A program made the translations under genes and the position numbers. Source: Maylandia zebra (taxonomy: Eukaryota; Chordata; Actinopteri; Cichliformes; Cichlidae). From it: a DNA stretch of 64,000 nucleotides. Location: contig NC_135170.1 in assembly GCF_041146795.1 (NCBI RefSeq), forward strand, positions 35,470,659 through 35,534,658. The letters run 5' to 3'. Positions 1 through 13,498 of this stretch are shown piece by piece (positions within the stretch are counted from its first letter, which is position 1; every line of letters begins with the position of its first letter). Under the pieces are notes generated by a model. That model was not told the DNA's origin. It saw nothing but the letters and a program-made list of their open reading frames with translations, and made no database searches.

Positions 1-928
1 ACACTTAAAACTGAGACAGCCAGTTTCTGCACTAAGGACTCGAACGCCTCGGAGCTCCACTGTTCCCAGCATCTTCGACGTGCAGGAACATTAAAACCAG
101 CACAATATTTAACCGTGCATAACAGATAAAAATCACTGAATGTGGTGTTTGCTGAGTTCAATGTCTGCAATAACTGTGGGACTGCAGAGCTCCTGTGGTC
201 TGAACAGGGAGCGTGAGCTTGTTTTGCAGCTCAGTTTCTTCTTTTTTGTTCCCAACACTTGAATGAATGCCGTGCCCTTCCCTCCCCCTCCCCCCAGCCG
301 TGGTTGTTTAACAACAGCGGTGGCGCAGGAATGTCTGCCGTACAACGTGACACCCATCTCAAAGAGCGAAAGTGCTCGGCCGCTATTGTGCAAAGAGCCG
401 CTCTTTGTCTCGTCTCGTTTAATTTTCTGGTTTGTTGCAGGAAACTCCGTAACCTGCGAGTGTCTTTAAAAGTCCTTGCAGAGGGAAAACGGTTCACGGC
501 GGCGTGACGGCTTTTACTTTCACTCTAGTGCCTCATGACCAAGGACAAAAAAAAACAGAAGCTCCAACAGAAAAAGAAACTTCCTCTTTCAGCAAAGGGG
601 CAAACCGGGCGGTTCGACAGGAAGTTAATCAGCAGCTATTTTCACTGTCATTGTAGTAATTTTACAAAAACAGCATGAACACATTTCCTGCTTCAGGCTC
701 CTCACGTGTCACTGTGTTCGCTCAGAACGAGTCAACACTGTACAAACACAGTCAGCATCATCAACATGATAATCAACACAAAACACTCATCTGGACCTGC
801 CAACGTCACTCAGCGCTCGGGTCTGTTTTCAAAAGCTTTCTTTCCCCTCAAACAAACTTCTTCCACCAACTTTGTTACTCCAGTTACTCGTCCACAGGTT
901 AAATCTCAGGATTATTTAAGGTCCGTGC
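1..928. other. Non-coding, probably intron of the ubald2-like gene
   Basis: No exon, RNA gene or clear repeat was recognised here. Since exon 1 of the minus-strand UBA-like gene ends at 4475 and no second exon was found at lower coordinates, this stretch is most simply its first intron. Short ORFs on both strands have no recognisable domain and no splice context. Confidence 0.4.
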
Positions 929-936
929 GTCTCTTC

Positions 937-1958
937 TAGGGCTGCCACGATTTGTCGACTAGTCACGATTACGTCGACTATCAAAATCGTCGACGACTGA
1001 TGTAATAGTCGACGCGTCGTTTGAAGCTTTGTAAGATCCCAAAAGACGCAGGAATAATAGCAGGATTTAAGAGTGTAATAACGGACTGAAACAGAAGATG
1101 GCAGCACTGCATGTACAAGGATGCCAGCTGCCGTTAAACCCCGAAGAAGAAGAAGCAGCTGTGTCCCAGAATTCATAGCGCGGCCCAGCTTAGTTTCCAA
1201 CAATGGCGGCAGCTAGTTAGTTTGAATATTACTCTTATTATTCTTTCTGGGTCACAAAATAAACGTTTAACATATTTTCAGGCGAGAATGTAGCTGTGTA
1301 AACCTCAAATATCGGCTCAGTTTATCAAGACACCGCATATTTTCAAAAGCGCTCCGACGTTTTCGGAGACGTCTGTTACCCACTAGCTCGATAGCTAGCC
1401 GGGGGCTAGGCTAACTAGAGCCGTGAGAACACCGGACTCCCGGCAAATTGTTTTCAAACCCACCGCCGTCTTTCGCGACTCAGGTTAAATATATATGAGT
1501 CACTTAGATAAATTAAAAATGTTGTTGTTTGGCTTTTTTTTCTTTTTTCAGTATTTTATTTGTTCCTGAGTAAATCGGTTTGGCTGAGATTAAAGTTATA
1601 GTTTTTACACAGCTGAATAAACGTCAAGCAGACAGCTGATTATCAGAAGTGTGAGATGATCCAGAATTTACTCCGGTGTCCTGTTATATTTTAGATAGCA
1701 AGGAGTTTATTAAACTTTACCGAAACAATCTGCAAATTTCATTAAAATTTAATAAACTATCATCTTGTCTTTATTTTTAGTTAGCACAGACCTTAAACAC
1801 TTAAAGCTGTAAGCTAATGATAGTTATATAAGAGCAGATGCTGCTGGTGCAATAAGCTGTAGTTTTACGTCCAATGGATGATGATCTGATTAATCGACTA
1901 ATCGCATAAATAATCGGTGACTAGTCGACTATCAAAATAATCGTTTGTGGCAGCCCTA
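937..1958. mobile_element. Non-autonomous hAT DNA transposon
   Basis: The element begins TAGGGCTGCCAC and ends with the inverse, GTGGCAGCCCTA. Both ends also share a subterminal GTCGACTAGTCAC-type motif. It is flanked by the identical 8-bp duplication GTCTCTTC at 929-936 and 1959-1966, the target-site length of hAT elements. At 1022 bp it has no transposase-length frame; the interior holds a GC-rich block (about 1330-1450) and an ATGGCGGCAG start context near 1203 that stops within a few codons, so it looks like an internally deleted derivative. Superfamily is clear from the TSD and ends; the family name is not known to me. Confidence 0.9.
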
Positions 1959-2029
1959 GTCTCTTCACAGCCGGCTGAAGGTCTGTGGTCACGCGGTTCC
2001 TTAACATCATTCAATCTTTCCCCATAAAT

Positions 2030-2310
2030 GTAAACTTTGAAACTTCTACTCTTGGGTCTGTATGATGTCAGTGAGAGGCAAGTGACACAGGCAAGATAAA
2101 TACAGATTATTTTTGACCTGTGAGTCAGCAGGACATCCAGCGTGAACGTAAACACCTGGACGATTGTTCTAAAAGAGGAAATTGTCCACAGAGACTGAAC
2201 GAGTTTGTGTATCAGGCTGTAAACCTGTTGATTTCTGCTGGAATGCTCTAACATGGGAGTCTATGGGGACTGACTAACTGCTGGAGCCTCCAGTGGACGT
2301 TAGAGGAACT
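2030..2310 (+). repeat. Dispersed fish repeat, copy 1
   Basis: Contains the recurring phrases 'gggtctgtatgatgtcag', 'gtgtatcaggctgtaaac', 'catgggagtctatgggga' and 'gtggacgttagaggaactgc'. The same phrases recur near 8.1, 18.1, 43.7, 52.5 (inverted), 56.4 (inverted), 57.6, 58.2 and 61.5/62.8 kb. Class unknown; no TIR or TSD could be set. Confidence 0.7.
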
Positions 2311-4199
2311 GCAGCTCGATTCTCTTCATTCAGCAAACACCAAAACAAAATAACAGCCTGCTGTGGGGACATGTTAGCGTGGGACTGAGGTCTGACTGCA
2401 AGTCCGGCATCTCAGACGCGAGGAACGCCCACATCCTTCACACCAAGGTTGCGCCTCTAACCCGTGCTTCTCCCTCAGCGTTGTCTTCCAGGATTCAGCT
2501 GTATTATGTTGTCCAGGTAACGTGAAGGTTAGTGACTCACCCCAGAGACACAACAACACTCCTTAATCCCAGTTTCCAGTCACACAAAGTAGCAGTGCAC
2601 AGCACTTTTTCCAAATAAACAAGTCAGCCAATCAGAGTCATAACCCCAACTCCTGACAGTACTCCAAACATCACCACCGCCTCCTCCCCTCCCGGTGCAG
2701 CACCTGGCTGCAACAGACAGAGGCGTGGAAGCTCAGGTGACCGTTAGCTGTTCAGCAGGTCAATGCTGCGGATGGGTGCGTTTGATGAAATGTCAGATGT
2801 TCTGGGAGGTGGTCAAGGAGAAATCATCCACACAAACGCAGACAGATGGGAGCAGAAGTTGTAAACAGGACCTGGGTACACCTAAATCTTTTTTTTTATC
2901 CTTTATTTATTTCATTGAATAAGAATAACGTTCACAAATTGCTGTGAGGTGACGCAGCACAGAACCGTAGTGAAACAACTTTTCAGGAATGGCTGATGGA
3001 CTGCCAATCCTGCCTTATCAGGCTCAGCACAGTCTGTGCATTTCTGCTTTTTAAAGGTGGGCCAAAATAAAAATGTCAGGCTTCTTCCAGCGATCCAGTC
3101 TGAGATCATTCAATTAACATTTTGGATCCATGAAAAGGAAAATCCCCAAATCTTAATCCGATCCACAATCTGTGATCGGTGGTTAGAGAGAGGCTGAGGA
3201 GGATTTCAAACACGAGTGCGAGTGTGTTTTCTTCATAAGCTGGCGAAAATACAGCGCTCTGTGCTGCAGCACATGAAGGAAACAAGCTCAGGCCTGTTTA
3301 GCAATGAAAGAGGAAACCAGTGAGGAGCAGAGGGAGCCTGACTGTCACTTCATAGAAATTTCCAAGTTTGTTGTTCAACAAAATCTGATCAATAGTGGCT
3401 ACTTTTCATTTTCCAGTGAGCACAGAGCCTTCTGTAATGACTTACAGCTGGCCTGTGTATTTACACTGTACGCTTTGTTGAATTATTAGCCTGACCATCA
3501 CAGGCCCAGTAAACAGTCACGTCCCCGGCATGCGTATCAGATTAATATCATGGGACCCACTTTCTTCATGAGAGGGGAAAAAGAGGAGAAACAGCAGCTC
3601 AATCACGCATTTTATGACTCCCACTAAACACAACGAGCAGCTAAAGGCTCGTCTTCTGTTATCCGCTGGCCTGCCTCGCCCTGTTAGAGGAGGACTTCTC
3701 GGCTTTGAATCATAGTTAGAGACACGAGCGCCACGTTGGGAAAACTGCGAAGAAACAGCTCAAACTGACCTCCACCAGCCAGCTTCAACTTCTAATAGGT
3801 GTTAATGGCACACGGAGGTCCGTGTATAGGAACAGCTGGAAGGATAATGCATCTTAATCGGTCTATATATAACCGAGAAGCACCGGGATCAATGTCAGGG
3901 CGCTTAGCGGGGAGCACGCACGGTCTGACCTCTTTATCCGCTCCGTGAAGCGGACACAAACACGCAGAGAGCCGCTCGCTGTGCTTCCAGAAACTCACAC
4001 AGGAAACGTGATGAAACGATTGTTTTTGAGCTGGGCAGGGAGGGGCTGATCCATCAGATCACCCCGCGAGCTCTGACGGTAAACAAGCCTGACCTGTAGT
4101 TTATGATCTGTGAGTAATGCGAGCGGATGAAAAACAGCGCATCTTATCTTATCAGCATCTCCACGCCAAAATAAACACCGCTCTACTCTAGCCTTACAC

Positions 4200-4200
<1 letters not shown>
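2311..4200. other. Non-coding intron-like stretch
   Basis: No coding exon recognised. A block at about 2480-2560 ('ctgtccaggtaac', 'gtgactca') resembles one at about 33370-33450 and may be a diverged dispersed repeat pair. GC content rises toward 3.7-4.4 kb on approach to the CpG-rich promoter. Confidence 0.4.
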
Positions 4201-4762
<562 letters not shown>

Positions 4763-6190
4763 TCATCGCAACAACAAAGAGCAACGCGTCACTGATTGGA
4801 CGACTCCACGGCGAGAGAGTACTACAGAGGCGCTGATTGGCTATCGATGAAACGAGTTTAAATTTCTTCGGTGCGCTGGTTTTAAGTGTTAGGACTGTGT
4901 CGGTGGGTGGAGTCTTAAATAGGGGTGAGTGAAAACCGTCCACGCCGCCCTCAGTGTTTGTCGAGTAGGGTTACACAAGCGCTTTCATTTGTGTTCGTTA
5001 CGCTGACGTAATGTTCGATCGGCCAGTTGCCGTAAACTCATAGAGCCGATTGGCTGCTTCCTCACGAGCTTCACACGTGTAAACACTGTAAATATTTTGT
5101 TTTATTTTTTGAAACATATCCCGTTCATAGAGTCAACCCGAGAAAGACATAATAAATTAAATACATTTTTAAAATTTAATTTTATAATTTATTTAACTGA
5201 CTGCCTATATTTTTCTCATATACACCACAAAAACCTGATATATCAAAAATACATTTTAAATTAAATAGGCTACTATAAGGAGTGTGTTACATAATACACG
5301 AAGGTTTACTTTGCGTTTGCTTTTGTATTTATCAAAACTGTAATATATACTGTAGTAATATGAAACAACACATTTCGAACACAACCGATTTATTCAGTAA
5401 TTTGTTTCCACAGTAATGCAGAATATTCATGAGAATTACAGGGTATTTTAAAGATATGTGTTAATTTACAAACGTTTTGATGTAAGAGATTTTTCTGTTA
5501 TTAGTACATAAAGTCCAGGATTTAAATAATTTAATTGCTTTTATTAATAAATTTTTCATATAAAGAATATTAAATGTTGGAATCCAACTAACTTGAATTT
5601 GCCTATTAACAATAATAAGACTCATCCATCCATCTTCATCCGCTTTATCCGGGGCCGGGTCGGGGGGGGCATGAGTAATAATACTGATATGTACGTGTCT
5701 GTTATTCATGTATGTCTAGTTTTTCACTACTTTTTCTTTTTCTGACCACATACACATGTCTTAAATGTGTATGCTCCATATAATATGTCATATCCTATAA
5801 ACGTGACTTACATTGATGTTTTTCTGAAATAAGGAGCTAATAATGAAATTGATTTTGCCTTCACAAACATCTTAGTTGTTGTTGTTATTGGACAATAAAC
5901 CAAAATTAACATCTCAGGAGCACATCAAAAATAAATCATGCTGCTTTATAAATGATGAAGCATAATCTATTTAAACACTAACGTGACAGCGAGAATGTAA
6001 AGAAGGACATGAAACTGATCTTTGTATTGATATCCTGACCCCTTTTCACCACATGAGCTTGCAGAGACGTTTCTAGAAACTTTTAAATGGTGTGGCCCCA
6101 GGGTGGCAGACTGTAGTTCCTCCAACATCCACTGTCAAAAAGCTGACCGGACTTCTGTAGCTTTCGTGAGGACATTTGATTTCCCATCCG
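4763..6190. other. AT-rich intergenic stretch
   Basis: No gene recognised. It is strongly AT-rich from about 5090 to 5620. A scrap at 5622-5670 ('catccatccatcttcatccg' onward to a G-run) resembles a very common fish interspersed repeat. Confidence 0.4.
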
Positions 6191-6198
6191 AGAAGCTT

Positions 6199-6525
6199 CT
6201 TCATTTCTAAAACCAAATGGTGGCATCTCCATCTGTGAACAGTTCAAAGATGGATTTGTAAGTTACAACGCCAACTGTCTGCCACCTACAAAACAGTTTT
6301 GAGACCCTTCCCAGGTGCCTCAACCTCCACTCACGTTTTGCATCAGTTGATCTCAATGATGATGGTGTGAGGGAAAGTCTCACAATGGATTCACCCGAAA
6401 CCTCTGTTGATAATGACCCACGCCCTTTTTTCACACCTTCGCTCATGCTAATAGTGGGTCAACGACCCTCTTAAGGGATAACTCCCATAGACTTTAAACG
6501 CCTCCACCATTTGGTTTTAGCACTG
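6199..6525. repeat. Repeat with inverted CTAAAACCAAATGGTGG arms
   Basis: CTAAAACCAAATGGTGG near 6207 recurs inverted near 6505-6524, enclosing about 290 bp. This suggests a decayed fold-back or MITE. A 79-codon minus-strand frame inside has no recognisable domain. No TSD was set. Confidence 0.45.
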
Positions 6526-6559
6526 AAGATACATTTTGCTTGAGACCCCAAAAGATTCC

Positions 6560-6724
6560 GTTTTGATTCATGATCAATCGTCCAGGTAAGTAAATCCCCA
6601 AAGTTTGATTCTGTTCATCTGGATGTAGAGTTTTCAAACGTTTCGTCACTCATCCAAGTGACTTCTTCCGTCTCGCTACGTCCAGATGAACAGAACCAAC
6701 AGTGATTCACTTACCTGGATGACT
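6560..6724. repeat. Fold-back (palindromic) repeat
   Basis: The left arm reads 'gtccaggtaagt', then about 25 bp later 'ttctgttcatctgga'. The right arm carries the inverse of both in mirrored order ('tccagatgaacagaa', then 'cacttacctgga'). Between them lies 'gtttcgtcactcatccaag', seen in many fish repeats. It would fold as a hairpin of about 160 nt. Confidence 0.65.
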
Positions 6725-6984
6725 GAGCAGGTAAAATGTCTTCACAGAATTTTAAAAAGTCTTTCCAAGCTCCTTAGATTTCCGTGACCTGGATAACTGA
6801 GAACCTACACAGATATATGTGGATGCATCTTACTAACCACTAACTTAGCACTCCAACATCTAACCTAAACATGGTCACTTCTGGCTTCAAAAACCAAGAT
6901 GGCTGCAGCTAAAACTCTAACACAGAGACTTCAAACATAGAGTCATGTTCCAGAGAATAATTCTGCCAGAGATCAGTAATATCT

Positions 6985-7559
6985 TCCCCACTCGCTGCCT
7001 GAGGAGGGTGCACAGTATCCTGCGGGACCAACATCACCCTGCGCGCCACCTTTTCCATCTGCTGCCCTCAGGGAGAAGGTACAGGTCTATACAGGCCAGA
7101 ACATCCAGACTGGCCAACAGCCTGTATCCACAGGCTGTGAGGCTCCTGAACTCTCTGCCCCCCTCTCACGGACAATAACCATATCCAACTTCTTAATAGC
7201 AATGAACTGGTCTGCATTGGTGCATCATATCTTTATTCTCTCCCCCCCCCCCTCTTTCTTAAATAGACAACCATCATATCTCACAGTACAATAATATTGA
7301 ACGGGTTGCATTGTTGCATTTTGTCATGTTTCTCAGGTCTTTGTCTGAATGTCCTATGAACATTACCTGTCTTGTTCTCATGTTGTTGCTAAGGATTGTC
7401 TCATTGCACTGAAGTCACACTGGGTTAAATATTTACACTTGGGTTTTAAGGTTTTTGTTTTTTTTTTTGGTTTTTTTTACGGGTTGTACGGAAGCCCCAA
7501 ACGCAATTTCATTGTTCTTTGACAATGACAATAAATAAATACTTGACTACTTGACTTGA
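6985..7559 (+). mobile_element. 5'-truncated LINE (CR1/L2/Rex-like), 3' end
   Basis: The plus-strand frame ending at 7178 carries the characteristic tail of fish non-LTR reverse-transcriptase proteins (HLFHLLPSGRRYRSI... RLLNSLP). It is followed by an AT-rich 3' UTR and a tail 'gacaatgacaataaataaat' then repeated 'acttgact'. Only the last ~60 codons remain, so this is a dead 5'-truncated insertion. Confidence 0.8.
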
Positions 7560-8050
7560 CAGGGGGTACATCCATCTTTGATATACAGTTTGTGGTTTCC
7601 ACTGGTAACATGCTGCATTTTTCTGCAAACACTTTTAAAATTTAAAAAGCCTTTTGCATGATGGGCTACAGATAAAAGGAACAAGTGTTTGTGCTTGGAT
7701 GAGCGTCGTGGCTTCGACACGAAACACTATCAGCCTGTCCCCTCAGAGCTGAGCTCCAGAGGACCCACAGTGACGGTTCTCCTGATGAACACTGATAATC
7801 TTCTTATCGGGGCAGAGCAGCTCTCGGCTGCAGGCTGTCCGGCTCTCTTTCTGCCATCAGGTGAGTAATTCAGCCCTGCTGCAGGTGAAGGAGCATGTGG
7901 CACAGGAGGGCATCTATTATGTATTATTGGAGGAAAGAGGAAGACTATAGGGACACAAAGCTCCTGACAGGCTTCAGCAGGTCTAGTGGTTCTGTTTGCT
8001 CATGAGAACATCACAGCAGATGGACCTGCTCTCCTTTTGCTTTATTACCT
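7560..8050. other. Intergenic, no feature recognised
   Basis: No coding exon, RNA gene or clear repeat seen. Confidence 0.4.
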
Positions 8051-8059
8051 GTCAGGTAT

Positions 8060-8330
8060 CTCAGTTCAGGAGCTGGATGTGCAGATTAAACATGGCCAAA
8101 GTTTCAGTTAATGAGGTCAGTGTGTGTGCTGTAATCCTCAGGATTCAGACTGCTCTGAACGCTCAGTCGGTCACAGTGTTTTCTAATCTTGGCTCTCTGT
8201 GATGTCAGAGAGGGAGGATACATATAATTTAGTCCAAAGACTGTATATAAATGATGGATGTAGCCACTGTGATGGCCCCCACTGGAGGCTTCGCTGGTCT
8301 GATAGTCTTTGTGTCCTTGAGATACTTAAA
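8060..8330 (+). repeat. Dispersed fish repeat, copy 2
   Basis: Contains 'ctgctctgaacgctcagt' and 'ctgtgatgtcagagaggga', matching the module at 58180-58250, followed by 'ctgtatataaatgatggatg', also seen near 46330. Confidence 0.6.
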
Positions 8331-9029
8331 GACGACAGGTCGTGTTAGTTGGTGGTGTGATGTTTGCAGCTGAATTCCTCAACTTTTATTTCTGTCCAGT
8401 CTTAAACTTGACAAAGAGCACTCAGCTCTGATGATCATGTGAGTCCTCATTGTGTCAATTACACACAGACAGGGGGGCATATACACAGGAAACAAGGCTG
8501 GTCCCCAAACGGACCCCTGGCGCACATCGAGCCAGGGCGTCCACGAAAAATGATTTTAGTGCAAAGACGCCGACGTCCCTTTCTTTATTTTTATTCTCTT
8601 ATTCTGTAATATTTTTATTTCTGATGCTTGTTTCGTGTTTGTTGTGCTCAGCCTGTCTTTTATCTGTGGAGCACTTTGAACTGTGTGAACATGCTGTTTG
8701 TGTCCTGATTCGCTGGCTGAGGCGACACCATGTTCAAAACAAAGTGTGTCGGTTCTTATCTCTGAATAATTCCTTCAAATGCAAATATTCCTCAGATCTT
8801 TGGAATTCTCTTCAGAAGTGGCGTCAGGGCAGTGAAATTAAATCGAATGTTGTGAAAAGTGATGTTTTATCAGCGAGCGGAGACTTTTTAACCTGCATTT
8901 ATCTCTGGTGCAATATTTGTCATCTGTTAACATATTTATTGAATTCTCAGTGACTCACAGCCACTAACTGACCTGACCTTTAACTTGTACTCATCAAAGG
9001 AGGGGGGAACAACTAAGCTGTAGTGCCTC
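8331..9029. other. Intergenic, no gene recognised
   Basis: A 167-codon frame starting at 8450 is low-complexity (Phe/Leu/Ser/Cys-rich), with no domain and no splice context. Confidence 0.4.
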
Positions 9030-9183
9030 TTCACTTCACTGTGCAATACTTTTGTTAATAGTCAACGGTGCAATAGACTCCATACTTGAAATGTGCAATT
9101 CACTTGTATTTTTATTTTTATTCCTATTTATTCTATTTATCCCCTTCGTATATTTTATTTATATATGTCTCTGTATTTATATA

Positions 9184-9186
<3 letters not shown>

Positions 9187-9274
<88 letters not shown>
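9187..9274. repeat. (TG)n microsatellite
   Basis: Uninterrupted TG dinucleotides, about 44 units, inside a LINE 3' UTR. Confidence 0.95.
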
Positions 9275-9277
<3 letters not shown>

Positions 9278-9363
9278 ATATTCTGTTACTCTGTAACTTC
9301 TGTCGGTGCTGTGCTTTTGGAAACCGAATTTCCCAGAGGAACCCACCCGAGGGATTAATAAAG

Positions 9364-9418
9364 TCTTATCTTATCTTATCTTATCTTATCTTATCTTATC
9401 TTATCTTATCTTATCTTG
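9364..9418. repeat. (TTATC)n tail repeat
   Basis: About eleven pentamers directly after 'attaataaagtc'; the terminal simple repeat of the LINE copy. Confidence 0.9.
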
Positions 9419-9420
9419 TC

Positions 9421-10440
9421 TTATATTCTCGGTGGGGGATGTTTGCTCATAGGTGAGGGTTTGTCTCTGAGCGGATGTTAAAAATGAACCTGAGCAGTAA
9501 AACAAAAGCACATTTGGATTTCATCCAGCAGGACGAGATGCACTTTTATCCGCCTGCTGGAGACGTGCAGGGCCCCCGATGCACCGTCGTCTCTGATGAA
9601 ACGGGAACATCAAGCTTTCTGTACCATTGCTTTTTTTCTTTTTCTTGCTTCCTGGAGCTGCTCGTGCTTCATGGTTCCCGTCTGAGCTGCTGCTGAATGT
9701 TAGAAAAGTTCAGCTGGGGGTCATCTCACCACCACAGCAAGAGCGGGGGGGTCTGTGAGAGTCAATGGTTAACAGCCGTCTGCACAGCTCAGTATTTACA
9801 AAAACACAATGATTATTGACGGAAGTGCTCAAGTACTGCAGAAATACTCAGTTACACCCTGAACAGCAAACTCACCTTTTAAACGAGGTGATTCATCCTT
9901 TAGTTTTACTGCACAGTTCCCACCTTCACTGCGCTCTGTGTGATCACAGCTCAAAGCAGTTACTGCAACCATCCACAGAAAAATGAGGCTTCAGTCATTT
10001 TTCAGTCAAAACTACAGAAATAACCCCAAAAATCTGCAGTTCTACACTTTAAACTTTAAACGAGAAGCTTTGAAGGAAAGTCGGTTACTTTATAAAAGTA
10101 ATACATGAATCGGTTTCTTTAATTATCACAGGAGTCGTTGCACAGACGTCTGACAGATCCTGTCACGTGTTCCTGTGATGACAACAGAGAACAGGAAGTG
10201 CAAAAAACCCCCAAAAAAACCACTGCGAGAGAGAAAAAAACCCATCACTACTGCACAAAAGCATAACAAGCACAAAGGAGAATACATTAGGAAATACAAC
10301 AATAGTAATAACAACACAAATAAAAGTATAGTGAGACCTTCTCTATAGAGAAATCACAGTATAAGGGAATAAATAAAGGCAATAACACAGTAATAGAAAA
10401 ACAAACAAACAAATGCTAAAAAAAAATCTATAACTAAATA
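9421..10440. other. Intergenic, no feature recognised
   Basis: Nothing gene-like recognised on either strand. Confidence 0.4.
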
Positions 10441-10446
10441 AATAAG

Positions 10447-11122
10447 ATGAATAGAATTAAAACTGCAAAAATTATGTACAAGGCCAGATACAATATGTTA
10501 CCAGGAAATATACAGAGGATGTTCTATGACAGAGAAGGAGACTATGAATTGAGGGGGAAATTGAATCTAAGGATTCTTAAAGCACGGTCAAAGGTTAAAA
10601 CCTTTTGTGTCACTATTTATGGGGTAAAACTGTGGAATAGTTTTACTATAGATCTACAGCAATGCTCAGGAATTAGTAAGTTCATGAAAATACTTCGAAA
10701 ACTGATTTTGGAAGAATATGATACCGATAAAGATGATCACCCATTGTATGTATAAAAATATCAAATTATATCCAAATTATATCAATCACGGTAGCCATGT
10801 TTCTCCTCGTGTATCGTGTGGAGTATGTGATGATGGGAATTAGGTGAATTATGTGGGATCAATAAGATGTTGAGCAGGGGTAGGAATTAATAAGTATGTT
10901 CATACTTCTTCCTACTCCTTTTCAGACCAAACATTGTTACATTATGTCAGACGATTTTGTTTTATTTCATTATTTTTTTTTTGTTTATCTGAACACATAC
11001 GTGTGTGTGTGTGTATATCTACATATATATTCGTATCTGTAAATGAAAATATATGTAGTGTGTATATATTGTTTTTTTTGTTTTATATGTCTGAAACAAA
11101 TAAAGATACAATACAATAGATT
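10447..11122 (+). mobile_element. 5'-truncated LINE with C-terminal reverse-transcriptase remnant
   Basis: The 102-codon frame at 10447-10755 (KARYNMLPGNIQRMF... KTFCVTIYGVKLWNSF) matches the C-terminal tail typical of fish non-LTR polyproteins. It is followed by 'aataagtatgttcatacttc' / 'cttcctactccttttcagac', an AT-rich UTR and 'gaaacaaataaagatacaat', a standard LINE 3' end. Catalytic RT motifs are absent, so the copy is dead. Confidence 0.75.
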
Positions 11123-13498
11123 AATAGTGTGTAAAAGTGGAGGTGAAGATGTGTTCATGGAGTTTCCTCTGTTTCCGAGCGGGAATCACTGAATCCTGCT
11201 CAGCTTTGGAAGAAATCAGTGGAGAAAAAAATATGGATGCGACATTAATGTAGCAGGAATAACTTTTTAATGACGGCACAAATATAAAAGCGTCTCAATC
11301 GGTTCAGTTTTTTCCTCTTTCACGTCTCACGTGTATATGGCGCCCTCATCTGTCCAATCATAGACATTACACCAGAGTGCATTTAAACAAAACGATACAA
11401 AAACGAACAGACAAACATATATACCAGATTTCAGAAATTAAACTGAGTGAAATGACGATGGAGTTTTTATTATTAATAAACCTTTAAATAGATTTTCATT
11501 TGTGTTCAAAGGGCTCAGTTTTATTCGACATTTTATCTTTTAGATCTTCTTCCTGCTGCCCGACTGTTCCAGTCCAAAGTGACCATTACATTTTATTTTT
11601 ACTAAACCAGCAGCTCAAAGTGATTAAAAATGCATTCAAAGATCACAAACTTTGAAGCAGAGTTGTAATAAAATATTTGAATCTGGAACAAATTTCAGTT
11701 AATATACTGAGTATGTGTTAATAATTCTGCTGTCTGTCATTTTCTTTTGGAACACATGAAAATAAAAATCAGAATAGCGCTTGGTGTCTCTGTTTGTGTT
11801 TTTGCATGTATTTGTGCACATTTTGCCTCGTGTTGTATTTATCTGGTTTTACATCATTGTGTGTTTTCTGTCTCCTCTTTGTTTCACAGCATTTGTCACT
11901 GTGGACGATGTTTCGAGTCTCTGCAGCTGTTTTCTCAGTTTTTGACCTTCTTGTTTCCATTTCAGTGTCCCTACAGTCATGATTTAGTCTTTATTGTGTT
12001 TTTTCTGCTTCAGATGAAAACATGTTTATGTGTTTATGGCAGTAATCCATCTGCATGTCCAAGGGCCCATCAGCCAGTCTGTGAAGTTTAATGACAGATT
12101 TCTGTAGTCGCTCTGAGTCCAGATCGCTTCTCCCTTCTCCTCTGTTCTTTAAAGTTAGTCTGCTTCACTGGTCCCTCTTTGACCTCTGACCTCTGTATGA
12201 GAACAGGTGAAGAAGGCTAACAAAGCAGAGAGTTGGGACAGAGACAGGACTACAGGCATAAAATCAAAGTAAAATGTGAGCATCGCTCATTTTTGACTTT
12301 CACGCCAAATAACAAATGTATTCTAATAAAACTCATCCATTTAAGTATGTTAAGGTTTAAAGTTAATCATTTACTCCCTGATGTTAGCATTACTCACGCA
12401 TCAATCGAAATATCTGTGTCCTGAATGAAAACATCATTTATCTCTAGAGGAGGTCCACAATTCAGCTTTTATTCTGAAGCTCCCACTTCCTCCCTTCACA
12501 CCTGAAGAGGTTTGTGAGCAGGTGAAGCTCTGTTTCTCTGACTCAGCCTGCAGCTGTCAGCAGCCTGTGCAGATCAGTTGAGAGCAGCTTTGAGGAGATG
12601 AGGAAGCCTTTTTATAGCTTTACAGTTTTGTGAGGGGCCTCAGGAAACCACTCAGCCACACTAACAGAACATTCAGGGGCACCGAGCTCTTTGTTTCGCC
12701 TTTCTCTCCTTTTCTGCCTTATGGACAAAAGTACATTCCTTCACACACGCCTCCGCCTGCATCAGTCCAGACGCTCGGTCCAGCTTTTGGTTTGTCTCGT
12801 ATGTTACATTTATTGTGCAGACAAACAAGCAAGCCCAGTCAGGCACAAGAAGTAACCGTATTAAAGTACTCGAATACTCTCAGAATCAGACAAAAACCTC
12901 GTTTTGCAGTAAAACGTCTCCTGTGGCTGATGCCTGATTCTCAGTCCAGGCCTCTGAGGTCAGACCCAGGGGTGAGGAGTCGTTATGTGAGGGAGAGACT
13001 CCAGTATTCTTGTAACATGTGACCATGAAGACAGAGGCGAAGCAAGCAAAGAAAAACAAACCAAGAAGTTCAGAGCGCAACAAAAACAAAAGGACAAGGA
13101 AATCCAAAGAGACGAGCCGGTGAGGACAAAAACAGAAACACAAAGCACTCACCCTAAATATGAAGACTGACCCTGTTCTCATTTTATAACCCCTCCTTTG
13201 GTTCCTCCACCAGAGACCTGGGGAGGCTTCTCCTCCTCTGTGACCTGGAGGAGGACAGAGGAGGGAGGAGTCTGCAGGAGGAGCTATCAGTGAGGACGCA
13301 CAGGTGTATCCTGTGGAAGTGTTTTAGGTGGAGGGAGATGGGCACTTTGAACAGCGGGTCCTTTTTCTCCACAAACTGTTTCTGTTATTAAAGACGATCA
13401 AATGTTCCCCCGTCAAAACCAAAAAAACACTTTTTATTATTTTCTCCTTTTGGTCGCGTCTCAAATGAACTCTCAACAGTTTTCAGAAGATTTGTGGG
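11123..13498. other. Intergenic, no gene recognised
   Basis: Several 60-130 codon frames occur on both strands; none has a recognisable domain or paired splice sites. Confidence 0.35.

Larger units (their letters stand above)
9030..9420 (+). mobile_element. LINE (L2/CR1-like) 3' UTR and tail
   Basis: The run 'actgtgcaatacttttgtta ... gtgcaattc' followed by 'ttcccagaggaaccc', 'gggattaataaagt' and a pentamer tail is the usual 3' end of a fish L2/CR1-like LINE. A (TG)n microsatellite has grown inside it. Confidence 0.7.

Noticed and set aside
8450..8953. 167-codon plus-strand frame
   Set aside because: Low-complexity hydrophobic peptide, no domain, no splice or promoter context.
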